Shown here piece after piece: positions 1 to 7,530 of a stretch of DNA of 64,000 nt. Made by a program: the position numbers and the translations under genes. Source of the DNA: DASUCS01 sp041166385. Its GTDB lineage: Bacteria; Actinomycetota; Acidimicrobiia; Acidimicrobiales; JACDCH01. The stretch lies in assembly GCA_041166385.1 (NCBI GenBank), contig JBEEFW010000022.1, positions 4,089 to 68,088 on the forward strand. Direction: 5' to 3'. The notes under the pieces are model-generated. The model worked only from the letters and a program-made list of their open reading frames with translations. It ran no database searches and was not told where the DNA came from. Position 1 is the first letter of the stretch, and each line of letters begins with the position of its first letter.

Positions 1-740
1 AGGTTTCGGTGGACCATCGTTGCTCTCGCTTGGTCGCGGGGGCGGACGACGAGCTGGTCGATGTCGACGTGGCTCGGCCGTGTTGCGACCCACGCGATGC
101 AGTCGGCGATGTCATCGGCGGTGAGTGGCGTCATGCCCGCGTACACCTTGGCCGCCTGGGCCTCGTCGCCGCCGAAGCGCACGACGGAGAACTCGGTCTC
201 GACCATGCCCGGATCGATCTCGCTGACTCGCACGGGCTGACCGAGCAGCTCCATGCGGAGCACGTCCATCACCGCGCGCACTGCATGCTTCGCCGCGTTG
301 TAACCCGCGCCGCCTGGATAGGGCTCGATGGCCGCGATCGATCCGATGGTGATCACGTGCCCGTCGCCTGACGCGATCAGTTTCGGCAAGAGCGCCTTCG
401 TCATCCGCATCACGCCGAGGACGTTGGAGTCGTACATCCAGCGCCATTGCTCCTCGTCCGCTTCGGCAACTGCGTCGCGTCCGAGCGCACCGCCGGCATT
501 GTTCACCAGCAGCCGGCAGTCGCTGATCTCTGCACAGAACGCAACGACGGACTCCGGGTCGGTGACGTCGAGTGACAGCACACGTGCCGAACCACCGATA
601 GATGCCGCCACCTCCTGCAACTTGTCGACTCGACGGGCCCCGAGCACCACGTCGAACCCTTCTGAGGCAAGCCGCGCCGCGGCGGCCGCGCCGATGCCAC
701 TCGACGCCCCGGTGACGACGGCGACACCTCGAGTGCTCAA
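1..740 (-). CDS. SDR family NAD(P)-dependent oxidoreductase (3' end outside window)
   Basis: This is a classical short-chain dehydrogenase/reductase with a Rossmann fold, whose substrate cannot be read from sequence. The N-terminal cofactor motif TGASSGIG lies at about residues 9-16, the structural NNAG motif near residue 85, and the catalytic Ser (IGSIAAI) and YNAAK Tyr/Lys pair near residues 135-155. The reading frame is open to the left edge, so the C-terminus is missing. The start is inferred as TTG at 740, because TTGA overlaps the stop of the upstream membrane protein gene and no better start precedes the glycine motif. This suggests translational coupling to that gene. Confidence 0.85.
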   Translation of the reverse strand, partial: MSTRGVAVVTGASSGIGAAAAARLASEGFDVVLGARRVDKLQEVAASIGGSARVLSLDVTDPESVVAFCAEISDCRLLVNNAGGALGRDAVAEADEEQWRWMYDSNVLGVMRMTKALLPKLIASGDGHVITIGSIAAIEPYPGGAGYNAAKHAVRAVMDVLRMELLGQPVRVSEIDPGMVETEFSVVRFGGDEAQAAKVYAGMTPLTADDIADCIAWVATRPSHVDIDQLVVRPRDQARATMVHRN

Positions 741-1459
741 CTCGCGTCCTCGTCGTCGGAGACACCGAGTTCTTCGTCGAGGTGGGTCAATGCCTCGATC
801 TCGGTGCCGCCCTGACGGCGCTCGTTCCAGATCGTGAACACCACGAGCAGGACCGACAGGATGAGAAGCGGCACGCGGTAATCGCGGATGAACTCGACCA
901 CTCGCTGGATGGGCTCGTCGAAGATGTCACCGGTGACCCGCAGCGCGTACAGCCGCACGATGGTCCCGCTGATGTTGAGCACGAAGAACACCGGAATCGA
1001 CATGCCAGATGCACCGGCGAACAAGCAGATGAAGTTGTTGGGGGCAAAGAACACCAGCGGGTAGGCGGCAATCGAGAAGACGTGTTCGGCCGACCGCATC
1101 AACTTGCCGTACGTCGGGGCCTTGCCCTCCATCCACCGCACGGCGGCGTCCCCGTAGATGTAGCCGAGCATGTAGAAGAGCGGGTCGGAGAGCAGCAGTC
1201 GGAGTGTCCCGACGATGTAATACGGCGCCGCGTCGACGTAGTTCGTGACTAGTAGAAGGTTGCGATTGCGGGCGTTCAGCGCGATGAGCCACACCGGGTG
1301 GTGGTCGACGAGATACGCGGCCGTCGCGTCGCCGATCCACCCGCAGATGACGAGGATGATGATCGGCGTGACGATGAGCGTCACCGTCCGGCGACTCGGA
1401 CGGTTGTGGGGCTCCTCGGTTGGGCTGTCGTCGTCCTCGCGCCGATCCAAGGTGAGCAT
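737..1459 (-). CDS. VTT/DedA-like membrane protein
   Basis: This 240-residue integral membrane protein resembles the VTT (DedA/SNARE-associated) family, whose members are linked to lipid scrambling and envelope homeostasis. The sequence shows a cytoplasmic N-terminus, a first membrane segment (VTLIVTPIIILVICGWI), a re-entrant-like region around FMLGYIYGDAAV, a glycine-rich FAGASGMS segment and a last membrane segment (VPLLILSVLLVVFTIW). The frame continues upstream of ATG 1459, but that part lies antisense to the acyl-CoA ligase gene and has low-complexity composition, so ATG 1459 with a GGAAG ribosome site is preferred. It is divergent from the ligase and overlaps the downstream SDR. Family assignment is by pattern only. 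Confidence 0.7.
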   Translation of the reverse strand: MLTLDRREDDDSPTEEPHNRPSRRTVTLIVTPIIILVICGWIGDATAAYLVDHHPVWLIALNARNRNLLLVTNYVDAAPYYIVGTLRLLLSDPLFYMLGYIYGDAAVRWMEGKAPTYGKLMRSAEHVFSIAAYPLVFFAPNNFICLFAGASGMSIPVFFVLNISGTIVRLYALRVTGDIFDEPIQRVVEFIRDYRVPLLILSVLLVVFTIWNERRQGGTEIEALTHLDEELGVSDDEDAS

Positions 1460-1507
1460 TCTTCCACTACCGTCGCGGCCGCCACGCGTCACACGAAGGG
1501 GGCTCCG

Positions 1508-3139
1508 ATGCAGGGCTTGATGCAGGACTACCCACTCACGTTGCCGCATTTCTTCGATCGGGCGAAGTACCTGTTCCCCGAGAAGGAGATCGTGACCGCG
1601 ACGGCTGCTGGTCCCGAGCGCACGACCTACGGCGACTGGGCCGAGCGCACGCAACGGCTCGGCGGCGTGTTCGACGACCTCGGCATCTCCGAGGACGGGC
1701 GGATCGGCACCTTCGGCTGGAACACGGCCCGGCATCTCGAGCTGTACTTCGCCGCCCCCTGCACCGGCCGCGTCCTGCACACGCTGAACATCCGCCTGTT
1801 CCCCGAGCAGCTCACGTACATCGTGAACCACGCCGAGGACGAGGTCATCTTCGTCGACCGGTCGCTGCTCGGGCTGCTGTGGCCGCTGGTCCACACCTTC
1901 GAGACCGTGCGGCACTTCGTCGTCATGGACGATGGCAAGGGCGACGTGCCGTCACCCGACGGCGGCCGCCCGATTCACGACTACGAAGACCTCCTCTCGA
2001 GTGCGGATACCGTGGACTTCGCTGTCGAAGACGAGAACCGCGCCGCGTCGATGTGTTACACGAGCGGCACGACCGGCAACCCGAAGGGTGTCGTCTACTC
2101 GCATCGGTCCACGTTCCTGCACACGATGGGCACCTTGATGTCCAACGGGATCGGCGTGCAGGAGTCCGACACGATCCTCCCGGTGGTGCCGATGTTCCAT
2201 GCGAACGCGTGGGGCCTCGCGCACGCCGCTGTCGCGTGCGGCGCCAAGCTCGTGATGCCCGGGCCGGATCTGTCCGCGCCGGCGATCGCCAACCTGATCG
2301 AGAAGGAACGCGTCACGATCGCCGCCGGTGTGCCGACGATCTGGATGGCAGTGCTGCCGGAGTTGAAGGGTCGCGACACGTCGAGTCTGCGAGCGATTCC
2401 GTGCGGCGGGTCGGCGGTGCCGAAGGCCCTGTCCGAGGCCTACCGCGAGCAGACGGGGCTCCCGATCATGCAGGCGTGGGGGATGACCGAGACGAGCCCG
2501 GTCGCGTCCGTCGGCAGGATCAAGTCGTCGCTCGAAGCGAAGCTCACCGACGAGGAGAAGATCGATCTCCGTACGACGGTCGGGCAGATCGCGCTCGGTG
2601 TCGAGTTCCGCGTCGTCGATCCGATCACGCTCGAACGCAAGCCATGGGACGGCGAGACCTCCGGCGAGTTACAGGTGCGCGGTCCGTGGATCGCTCGCAC
2701 GTACTACAACGATGATCGAGCGGCCGAGTCGTTCACCGAGGACGGTTGGTTGAAGACGGGCGACATGGCCGTCGTCACCTCCGACGCCTACATCCGCCTC
2801 GTCGATCGCACGAAAGACGTGATCAAGTCCGGCGGCGAGTGGATCTCGTCCGTCGATCTCGAGAACGCGATCATGGGACACCCGAGCGTGGCGGAAGCGG
2901 CCGTGATCGGCGTGCCGCACCCGAAGTGGTCAGAGCGTCCGCTCGCGTGCGTCGTCGTGAAGCCGGGGGAGGAGCTCTCGAAGGAAGAGCTGCTCGAGTG
3001 GCTCACCGACAAGGTGGCGAAGTGGTGGCTGCCCGACGACGTCGTGTTCATCGACGAAGTGCCGAAGACCAGCGTCGGCAAGTTCTCCAAGAAGGATCTG
3101 CGCGGCAAGTTCGAGGGCTACGAACTCCCCACCGCGTGA
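1508..3139 (+). CDS. fatty-acid--CoA ligase (AMP-forming)
   Basis: This 543-residue ANL-superfamily enzyme activates a fatty acid with ATP and transfers it to coenzyme A. The P-loop-like motif YTSGTTGNPKG is at about residue 185, the adenine-binding WGMTETSP near 325, the hinge TGDMAVV near 420, and the C-terminal lysine motif KTSVGKFSKKDL near 520. The sequence resembles the medium/long-chain ligases of the AlkK type. The start is ATG 1508, with the purine-rich GAAGGGGG just upstream. The stop overlaps the GTG of the next SDR gene (GTGA), suggesting a two-gene unit for lipid metabolism. Confidence 0.93.
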   Translation: MQGLMQDYPLTLPHFFDRAKYLFPEKEIVTATAAGPERTTYGDWAERTQRLGGVFDDLGISEDGRIGTFGWNTARHLELYFAAPCTGRVLHTLNIRLFPEQLTYIVNHAEDEVIFVDRSLLGLLWPLVHTFETVRHFVVMDDGKGDVPSPDGGRPIHDYEDLLSSADTVDFAVEDENRAASMCYTSGTTGNPKGVVYSHRSTFLHTMGTLMSNGIGVQESDTILPVVPMFHANAWGLAHAAVACGAKLVMPGPDLSAPAIANLIEKERVTIAAGVPTIWMAVLPELKGRDTSSLRAIPCGGSAVPKALSEAYREQTGLPIMQAWGMTETSPVASVGRIKSSLEAKLTDEEKIDLRTTVGQIALGVEFRVVDPITLERKPWDGETSGELQVRGPWIARTYYNDDRAAESFTEDGWLKTGDMAVVTSDAYIRLVDRTKDVIKSGGEWISSVDLENAIMGHPSVAEAAVIGVPHPKWSERPLACVVVKPGEELSKEELLEWLTDKVAKWWLPDDVVFIDEVPKTSVGKFSKKDLRGKFEGYELPTA

Positions 3140-3969
3140 CCGTCGTCGTCACCGGGTCGGCATCGGGTATCGGCGCGGCCACGCGCGCTCGTTTCGAGGC
3201 TGACGGACACCGCGTCATCGGCGTCGATGTACGCGATGCAGACGTGATTGCCGACCTGTCGACTCCGGAGGGCCGGGCAGGCGCGATTGGAGGCGTCACC
3301 GCGCTGGTCGACGGTGCACTCGACGGTCTCGTGACGTGTGCTGGTCTCGGACCGATTCCGTCGCGGCCTGGCTCCGCGATCGTTGCCGTGAACTACTTCG
3401 GAACGATCGCGCTGCTGGATGGTCTGCGCCCGCTGCTCGCCGGGGGCGCGCCAGCGGCCGCCGTTGCGATCAGCTCGAACTCGACAACGTGCTCTCCGGG
3501 CGTGCCCATTGACGTCATCGATGCCTGCCAGCGCGGTGACGAGCCGGCTGCGTGTGCGCGAGCCGACGAGCTCGGCGGCATGGGCGGCGTGTACCCGGCA
3601 TCCAAGGTCGCGGTGGCGCGGTGGGTGCGCGCACACGCCGTCACGGAGGAGTGGATCGGCTCCGGCGTCCGCCTGAACGCGATCGCTCCCGGGATGATCG
3701 AGACCGCGATGATCGCCGAGGGGCGGGCCGACCCGGCCGTTGCGCCGATGCTCGACCTCTTTCCGATCCCCATGGGCCGTCCGGGACGGCCCGACGAGAT
3801 CGCTGCGGTCGTCGCCTTCTTGCTGGGCGAGAGCGCCAGCCTGCTCGTCGGCTCGATCGTCTTCGCCGACGGCGGCACCGACGCCTTGCTGCGCACGGAC
3901 GACTGGCCCGCGCCGTGGGATCTCGATCTGGGAGCCGTTGCGAAGCGCTTCACCGACTCCAAACCCTGA
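3136..3969 (+). CDS. SDR family oxidoreductase
   Basis: This 277-residue short-chain dehydrogenase begins directly with the cofactor motif (TGSASGIG at residues 5-12). The usual NNAG is replaced by TCAGLG near residue 70. The catalytic serine lies in SSNSTT and the catalytic YPASK near residue 155. The segment after the serine (VPIDVIDACQRGDEPAACARA) is longer than usual, as in 3-alpha-hydroxysteroid dehydrogenase-type SDRs; that substrate class is a guess. GTG 3136 overlaps the ligase stop by 4 bp, so translation is probably coupled to it. Confidence 0.88.
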   Translation: MTVVVTGSASGIGAATRARFEADGHRVIGVDVRDADVIADLSTPEGRAGAIGGVTALVDGALDGLVTCAGLGPIPSRPGSAIVAVNYFGTIALLDGLRPLLAGGAPAAAVAISSNSTTCSPGVPIDVIDACQRGDEPAACARADELGGMGGVYPASKVAVARWVRAHAVTEEWIGSGVRLNAIAPGMIETAMIAEGRADPAVAPMLDLFPIPMGRPGRPDEIAAVVAFLLGESASLLVGSIVFADGGTDALLRTDDWPAPWDLDLGAVAKRFTDSKP

Positions 3970-3981
3970 CCGCCCCGCGGC

Positions 3982-3987
3982 CACAAT
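3982..3987 (+). promoter_or_regulatory. -10-like hexamer for the SURF1 gene
   Basis: CACAAT stands 8 nt before GTG 3996. It departs from TANNNT at the first base but has the same spacing as the other probable leaderless starts in this window, and no ribosome binding site is visible. Confidence 0.35.
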
Positions 3988-3995
3988 GGTCGGCA

Positions 3996-4823
3996 GTGAG
4001 TCGTTATCGCTTCGCGTTGCGCCCCAAGTGGCTCCTCTCGCACGTCCTCGTGCTGGCGCTGGTCGTCGTGATGATCAACCTCGGGTTCTGGCAGCTTCGA
4101 CGGCTCGACGAGAAGAAGGCGCACAACTCGTCTGTGCGCGCCAACGAGTCGATACCAGTCGCGCCGATCGACTCGCTGTTGCAGCCGAGCGACCCAGCCA
4201 GCACGGGCGCGGCGGTCGCGTTCCGGCGCGTCACGATCACCGGTGAGTACGACCGCGGCAACGAGGTCATCATCCGCGCCCGCAGCCTGAACGAGCGTCC
4301 GGGAGTATGGGTGGCATCGCCGTTGCGACTTTCGAACGGCGCCGCCGTGCTCGTCGTGCGCGGGTTCCTACCGACGCAGGGCACGCCCGAGTTCGTGCCG
4401 GCCGATGCCGAGCCACCGACCGGTCAGGTCACGATCGAAGGGCTCGCGCAAGAGACGCAGACGCGCGGGGTCTTCGGTCCGACGGATCCCAGCGACGGCC
4501 GGTTGAGCAACATCGCCCGCGTCGACGTCGAGCGGGTTGCGAAGCAGACTCCCTATCCGCTGTACCCGGTGTGGGTGCAGCTGACGAAGTCGCAGCCGCC
4601 GCAGCCGGGGCCACAGCCCGAGGTGCTGCCCGAGCCGGTGCTCGATGACGGCCCGCACCTCAGCTACGCCATCCAATGGTTCATCTTCTCGACGATCGCG
4701 CTCGTCGGCTATCCGATGATCCTCCGGCGCTCGGCCCGCAATCGTGGCGAGATCGAAGGCTCGCCCGACGAGGATCCTCCTCCCGTTCTGGCGTCGGCCA
4801 CTTCGCATATGCGAAGTACATGA
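3996..4823 (+). CDS. SURF1 family cytochrome oxidase biogenesis protein
   Basis: This 275-residue protein belongs to the SURF1/Shy1 family, which assists assembly of haem-copper cytochrome c oxidase in the membrane. Typical features are the N-terminal membrane helix (LLSHVLVLALVVVMINLGFWQLRRL) ending in the family GFWQLRR signature, a central beta-rich extracytoplasmic domain (VTITGEYD, GVWVASPLRL, VVRGFLP) and a C-terminal membrane helix preceded by HLSYAIQWFIF. No other oxidase genes are present in the window. The start is GTG 3996. The last 13 codons and the stop fall inside a 54-bp palindrome, so the native C-terminus has been shaped by that repeat. Confidence 0.9.
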   Translation: MSRYRFALRPKWLLSHVLVLALVVVMINLGFWQLRRLDEKKAHNSSVRANESIPVAPIDSLLQPSDPASTGAAVAFRRVTITGEYDRGNEVIIRARSLNERPGVWVASPLRLSNGAAVLVVRGFLPTQGTPEFVPADAEPPTGQVTIEGLAQETQTRGVFGPTDPSDGRLSNIARVDVERVAKQTPYPLYPVWVQLTKSQPPQPGPQPEVLPEPVLDDGPHLSYAIQWFIFSTIALVGYPMILRRSARNRGEIEGSPDEDPPPVLASATSHMRST

Positions 4824-4835
4824 CGCCAGAATGGG
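4782..4835. repeat. 54-bp palindromic repeat, copy 1
   Basis: The outer arms TTCTGGCGTC (4786-4795) and GACGCCAGAA (4822-4831) are perfect complements, bordered by CCC and GGG. The centre is an 18-bp perfect palindrome, ACTTCGCATATGCGAAGT (4800-4817). The element overlaps the end of the SURF1 gene and may act as its terminator. A related copy occurs at 62406-62462. Confidence 0.85.
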
Positions 4836-4881
4836 GTAGCCCGGACGAAACGCCCGTTCAGTCGCCACAACAGGAGCCCGT

Positions 4882-6009
4882 GTGACCACCAACGAAGAGC
4901 TGATCGGTCGAGCCGATGTGAACGACCTCGAGGCGATCCTCGCGATCAGCAACAAGGACATCCACGAGACGATCCACGCGGTGAAGGACAACGCCGAGGC
5001 GATCTTCACGTGGGACTACGAGAAGGGCCACCGTCCGGCTCTCAACAAGCTCTATGAGAAGGCGAAGACGTCGCAATGGAACGGTGAGTCGGATCTGCCG
5101 TGGGACACCGACGTCGATCAAGAGCAAGTCGTGCTTGCCAATGCGGCCAACAACTCCGGCCTCGAAGAGAACATGGACCTCACGGGCACACCGTTCGCGA
5201 AGTGGACCGACAAGGATTGGATCAAGCTCGGCATCGAGTCGCAGAACTGGACGCTCAGCCAGTTCATGCACGGCGAGCAGGGTGCGCTGCTGTGCACCGC
5301 GAAGATCGTCGAGACCGTGCCGTGGATCGACGCCAAGTACTACGCGTCGACGCAGGTGATGGACGAAGCTCGGCATGTCGAGGTGTTCGCCAAGTACCTC
5401 GACACCAAGCTCTCGGGCCACTACCCGATCAACGCCCACCTCAAGCTGCTGCTCGACGACATCGTCAACGACAGCCGTTGGGACATGACCTACCTCGGGA
5501 TGCAGATCATGGTCGAGGGTCTTGCGCTCGCCGCGTTCGGTTTCATCCATCAGCTGACAACCGAGCCGTTGCTCAAGCAGCTCCTTCGATACGTCATGAG
5601 TGACGAGGCGCGGCACGTCGCGTTCGGTGTGCTGTCACTGAAGGAGTACTACGAGGAGCTGAGCGTCGCCGAGCTACGCGAGCGTCAGGAGTTCGCCTTC
5701 GAGGCGGCTGTGCGCATGCGCGACCGGTTCCTGCAGCAGGAGGTGTGGGATCGTCTCGAGATCGACACGCGCACCGTGCTGCCGCTCGTGATGCAGGCAC
5801 CGCAGCGGCAGCTGTTCCAGCAGATGCTGTTCTCGAAGATCGTTCCGAACTGCAAGAAGCTCGGCCTGCTCGACGCCGGCGCGACGGAGGGCAAGCCCGG
5901 TTGGCTACGCGAGCGCTTCCAGGAGCTCGGTGTCATCCAGTTCGAGGACTGGGCCGACACCGGCGAGGAATACGAGATGTTCCAACTAGCCCAGGGCGAA
6001 ACGAGCTGA
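4882..6009 (+). CDS. ferritin-like diiron protein (R2/oxygenase-like)
   Basis: This 375-residue protein has the four-helix metal-ligand pattern of ferritin-like diiron proteins. A glutamate in FMHGEQGALL is followed by DEARHVEVF (ExxRH). A second glutamate in IMVEGLALAAF is followed by a second ExxRH in SDEARHVAFG. This arrangement is shared by ribonucleotide reductase R2 proteins and several N- or C-oxygenases, so the reaction cannot be assigned. A genuine dNTP role is unlikely because a complete class II reductase is encoded at 53657-56473. The start is GTG 4882, supported by CAGGAG 5 nt upstream. A GC-rich hairpin follows the stop. Confidence 0.82.
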   Translation: MTTNEELIGRADVNDLEAILAISNKDIHETIHAVKDNAEAIFTWDYEKGHRPALNKLYEKAKTSQWNGESDLPWDTDVDQEQVVLANAANNSGLEENMDLTGTPFAKWTDKDWIKLGIESQNWTLSQFMHGEQGALLCTAKIVETVPWIDAKYYASTQVMDEARHVEVFAKYLDTKLSGHYPINAHLKLLLDDIVNDSRWDMTYLGMQIMVEGLALAAFGFIHQLTTEPLLKQLLRYVMSDEARHVAFGVLSLKEYYEELSVAELRERQEFAFEAAVRMRDRFLQQEVWDRLEIDTRTVLPLVMQAPQRQLFQQMLFSKIVPNCKKLGLLDAGATEGKPGWLRERFQELGVIQFEDWADTGEEYEMFQLAQGETS

Positions 6010-6028
6010 TTCACCCCGAAGCTCAAGG

Positions 6029-6048
6029 TTCGGCGCTTCGCCGCCGAA
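6029..6048 (+). terminator. hairpin after the diiron gene
   Basis: TTCGGCG and CGCCGAA form a perfect 7-bp stem with a 6-nt loop, 20 bp after the stop codon. No U-tract follows, so it may be a weak or Rho-assisted terminator. Confidence 0.5.
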
Positions 6049-6077
6049 GTTGGTAGGGATCGCTTCTCGTCCCTTCC

Positions 6078-7520
6078 ATGATGAACCTTCGTCGCTCCCT
6101 CGTCCCGCTTGTGCTTGTCGGCATCACCGCCGCGAGCCTGGTGCAGGCATCACCAGCGGCCGCTGACCCGCTCGTGCGACCGATCTGCTTCCCGGTGACC
6201 GAGCCGGTGAGCTACAGCGAGGATTTCGGTGCGCCGCGTGTCGGCCACACCCACGAAGGCAACGACCTCATGGGCAAGCGCCTCAACCACATCGTCGCTC
6301 CGGCGAACGGTGTGATCGTCCAGATGAACGGGCCCACCAACACCAGCGGGACCGGCGGGTATTCGCTGCGCATGCGTGACGATCAGGGCTGGTACTTCGC
6401 TTTCCTGCACATCAACAACGACACGCCCGGCACCGATGATGGTCTCGCCGGTCTCGACTACGTGTTTGCGCCAGGCATGGCCGTCGGTCGGCGCGTGTGG
6501 GCCGGAGAGTGGCTCGCCTACATGGGCGACAGCGGCGACGCCGAGACCACGAGTCCGCATCTGCACTTCGAGATGCGAATGCCGGCGGCCAGCGTCTGGG
6601 ACGCGGTCCCCGTGAGCCCGTACGACTCACTGCAGGCCGCGCCGCATTGCCCCGCGCCGAAAAGAACGGCGGGCGACCGCGACGGCGACGGCAAGGCCGA
6701 CTTCGGTGTGATCCGCGAGACGTCGACGCACACGCTGGATTGGTACACCGCTCAGTCAGGCCTCGGCTTTCGCACGGACAACCTCGGAGTCGCTGGCAAC
6801 ATCCCGACGACCGCCGACTTCGATGGCGACGGACGGCTCGACCCGGCCGTGTGGCAGCCGACGAGTCCTGGCAAGTTCTTGATTCAAACCGCGTCCAGTT
6901 CAACTCCGCGCCAGCAGCTCTTCGGTGAGTCGGGCGACGACCCCACCGTCGTCGGTGACTACGACGGCGACGGCCGCGCTGACGTTGCGGTGTACCGCCC
7001 CGGTCATCCGAGCACGTGGTACGTGTGGCTGGCGAACGGCAGCTATCAGGTGACGCAGTACGGAGAGGCCTCAGACGTCGCCGTGCCTGCGGACTACGAC
7101 GGCGACGGTCGAACAGACATGGCCGTGCGGCGCGATGACGGCACCAGTACGTGGTTCTACATCGCCGGCAGCCGCGCTGGCTTCAGCGTCATGAACTACG
7201 GCCTGGCCACCGACCGTGTGGTCACCGCGGACTACGACGGCGACCACAAAGCCGACCTCACCGTCGTCCGAGACATCGGCGGCATCCTCACCTGGTTCAT
7301 TGCGCGCAGCAGCGGAGGATTCAGCATCATCCCCTTCGGCGAGCGGGCGACGGATGTCGAGGTCCCGGCGGACTACGACGGCGATGGCGCGGTTGATCTC
7401 GCGGTATGGCGATCGGGCACGCCAGGCACGTTCTATGCCTGGCTCAGTTCCGGTCCGGGAACCTCTCTGGCGTATGGGCGAACGGGCGACGTTCCGCTCG
7501 CGCCGAACCTCGTCCGCTAG
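6078..7520 (+). CDS. secreted M23 metallopeptidase with FG-GAP repeats
   Basis: This 480-residue protein has a signal peptide (residues 1-29, ending ASPAAA) and then an M23/LytM-type peptidase domain. Zinc-ligand motifs are visible as HTHEGND near residue 57 and HLHFEMR near residue 167. M23 enzymes cut peptidoglycan cross-bridges or interpeptides. The C-terminal half carries about six FG-GAP/VCBS-type repeats built on ADxDGDGxxDxAV (for example ADYDGDGRTDMAV), a calcium-binding beta-propeller blade signature. It probably acts at the cell surface or outside the cell. The next gene, in the opposite direction, carries related repeats. The start is ATG 6078; a second ATG follows at once and either could serve. 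Confidence 0.88.
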   Translation: MMNLRRSLVPLVLVGITAASLVQASPAAADPLVRPICFPVTEPVSYSEDFGAPRVGHTHEGNDLMGKRLNHIVAPANGVIVQMNGPTNTSGTGGYSLRMRDDQGWYFAFLHINNDTPGTDDGLAGLDYVFAPGMAVGRRVWAGEWLAYMGDSGDAETTSPHLHFEMRMPAASVWDAVPVSPYDSLQAAPHCPAPKRTAGDRDGDGKADFGVIRETSTHTLDWYTAQSGLGFRTDNLGVAGNIPTTADFDGDGRLDPAVWQPTSPGKFLIQTASSSTPRQQLFGESGDDPTVVGDYDGDGRADVAVYRPGHPSTWYVWLANGSYQVTQYGEASDVAVPADYDGDGRTDMAVRRDDGTSTWFYIAGSRAGFSVMNYGLATDRVVTADYDGDHKADLTVVRDIGGILTWFIARSSGGFSIIPFGERATDVEVPADYDGDGAVDLAVWRSGTPGTFYAWLSSGPGTSLAYGRTGDVPLAPNLVR

Positions 7521-7530
7521 CGCTTTTTGT

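Noticed and set aside
1298..1507. 70-codon N-terminal extension of the acyl-CoA ligase
   Set aside because: It lies antisense to the membrane protein gene, and the ligase domain starts right after ATG 1508.
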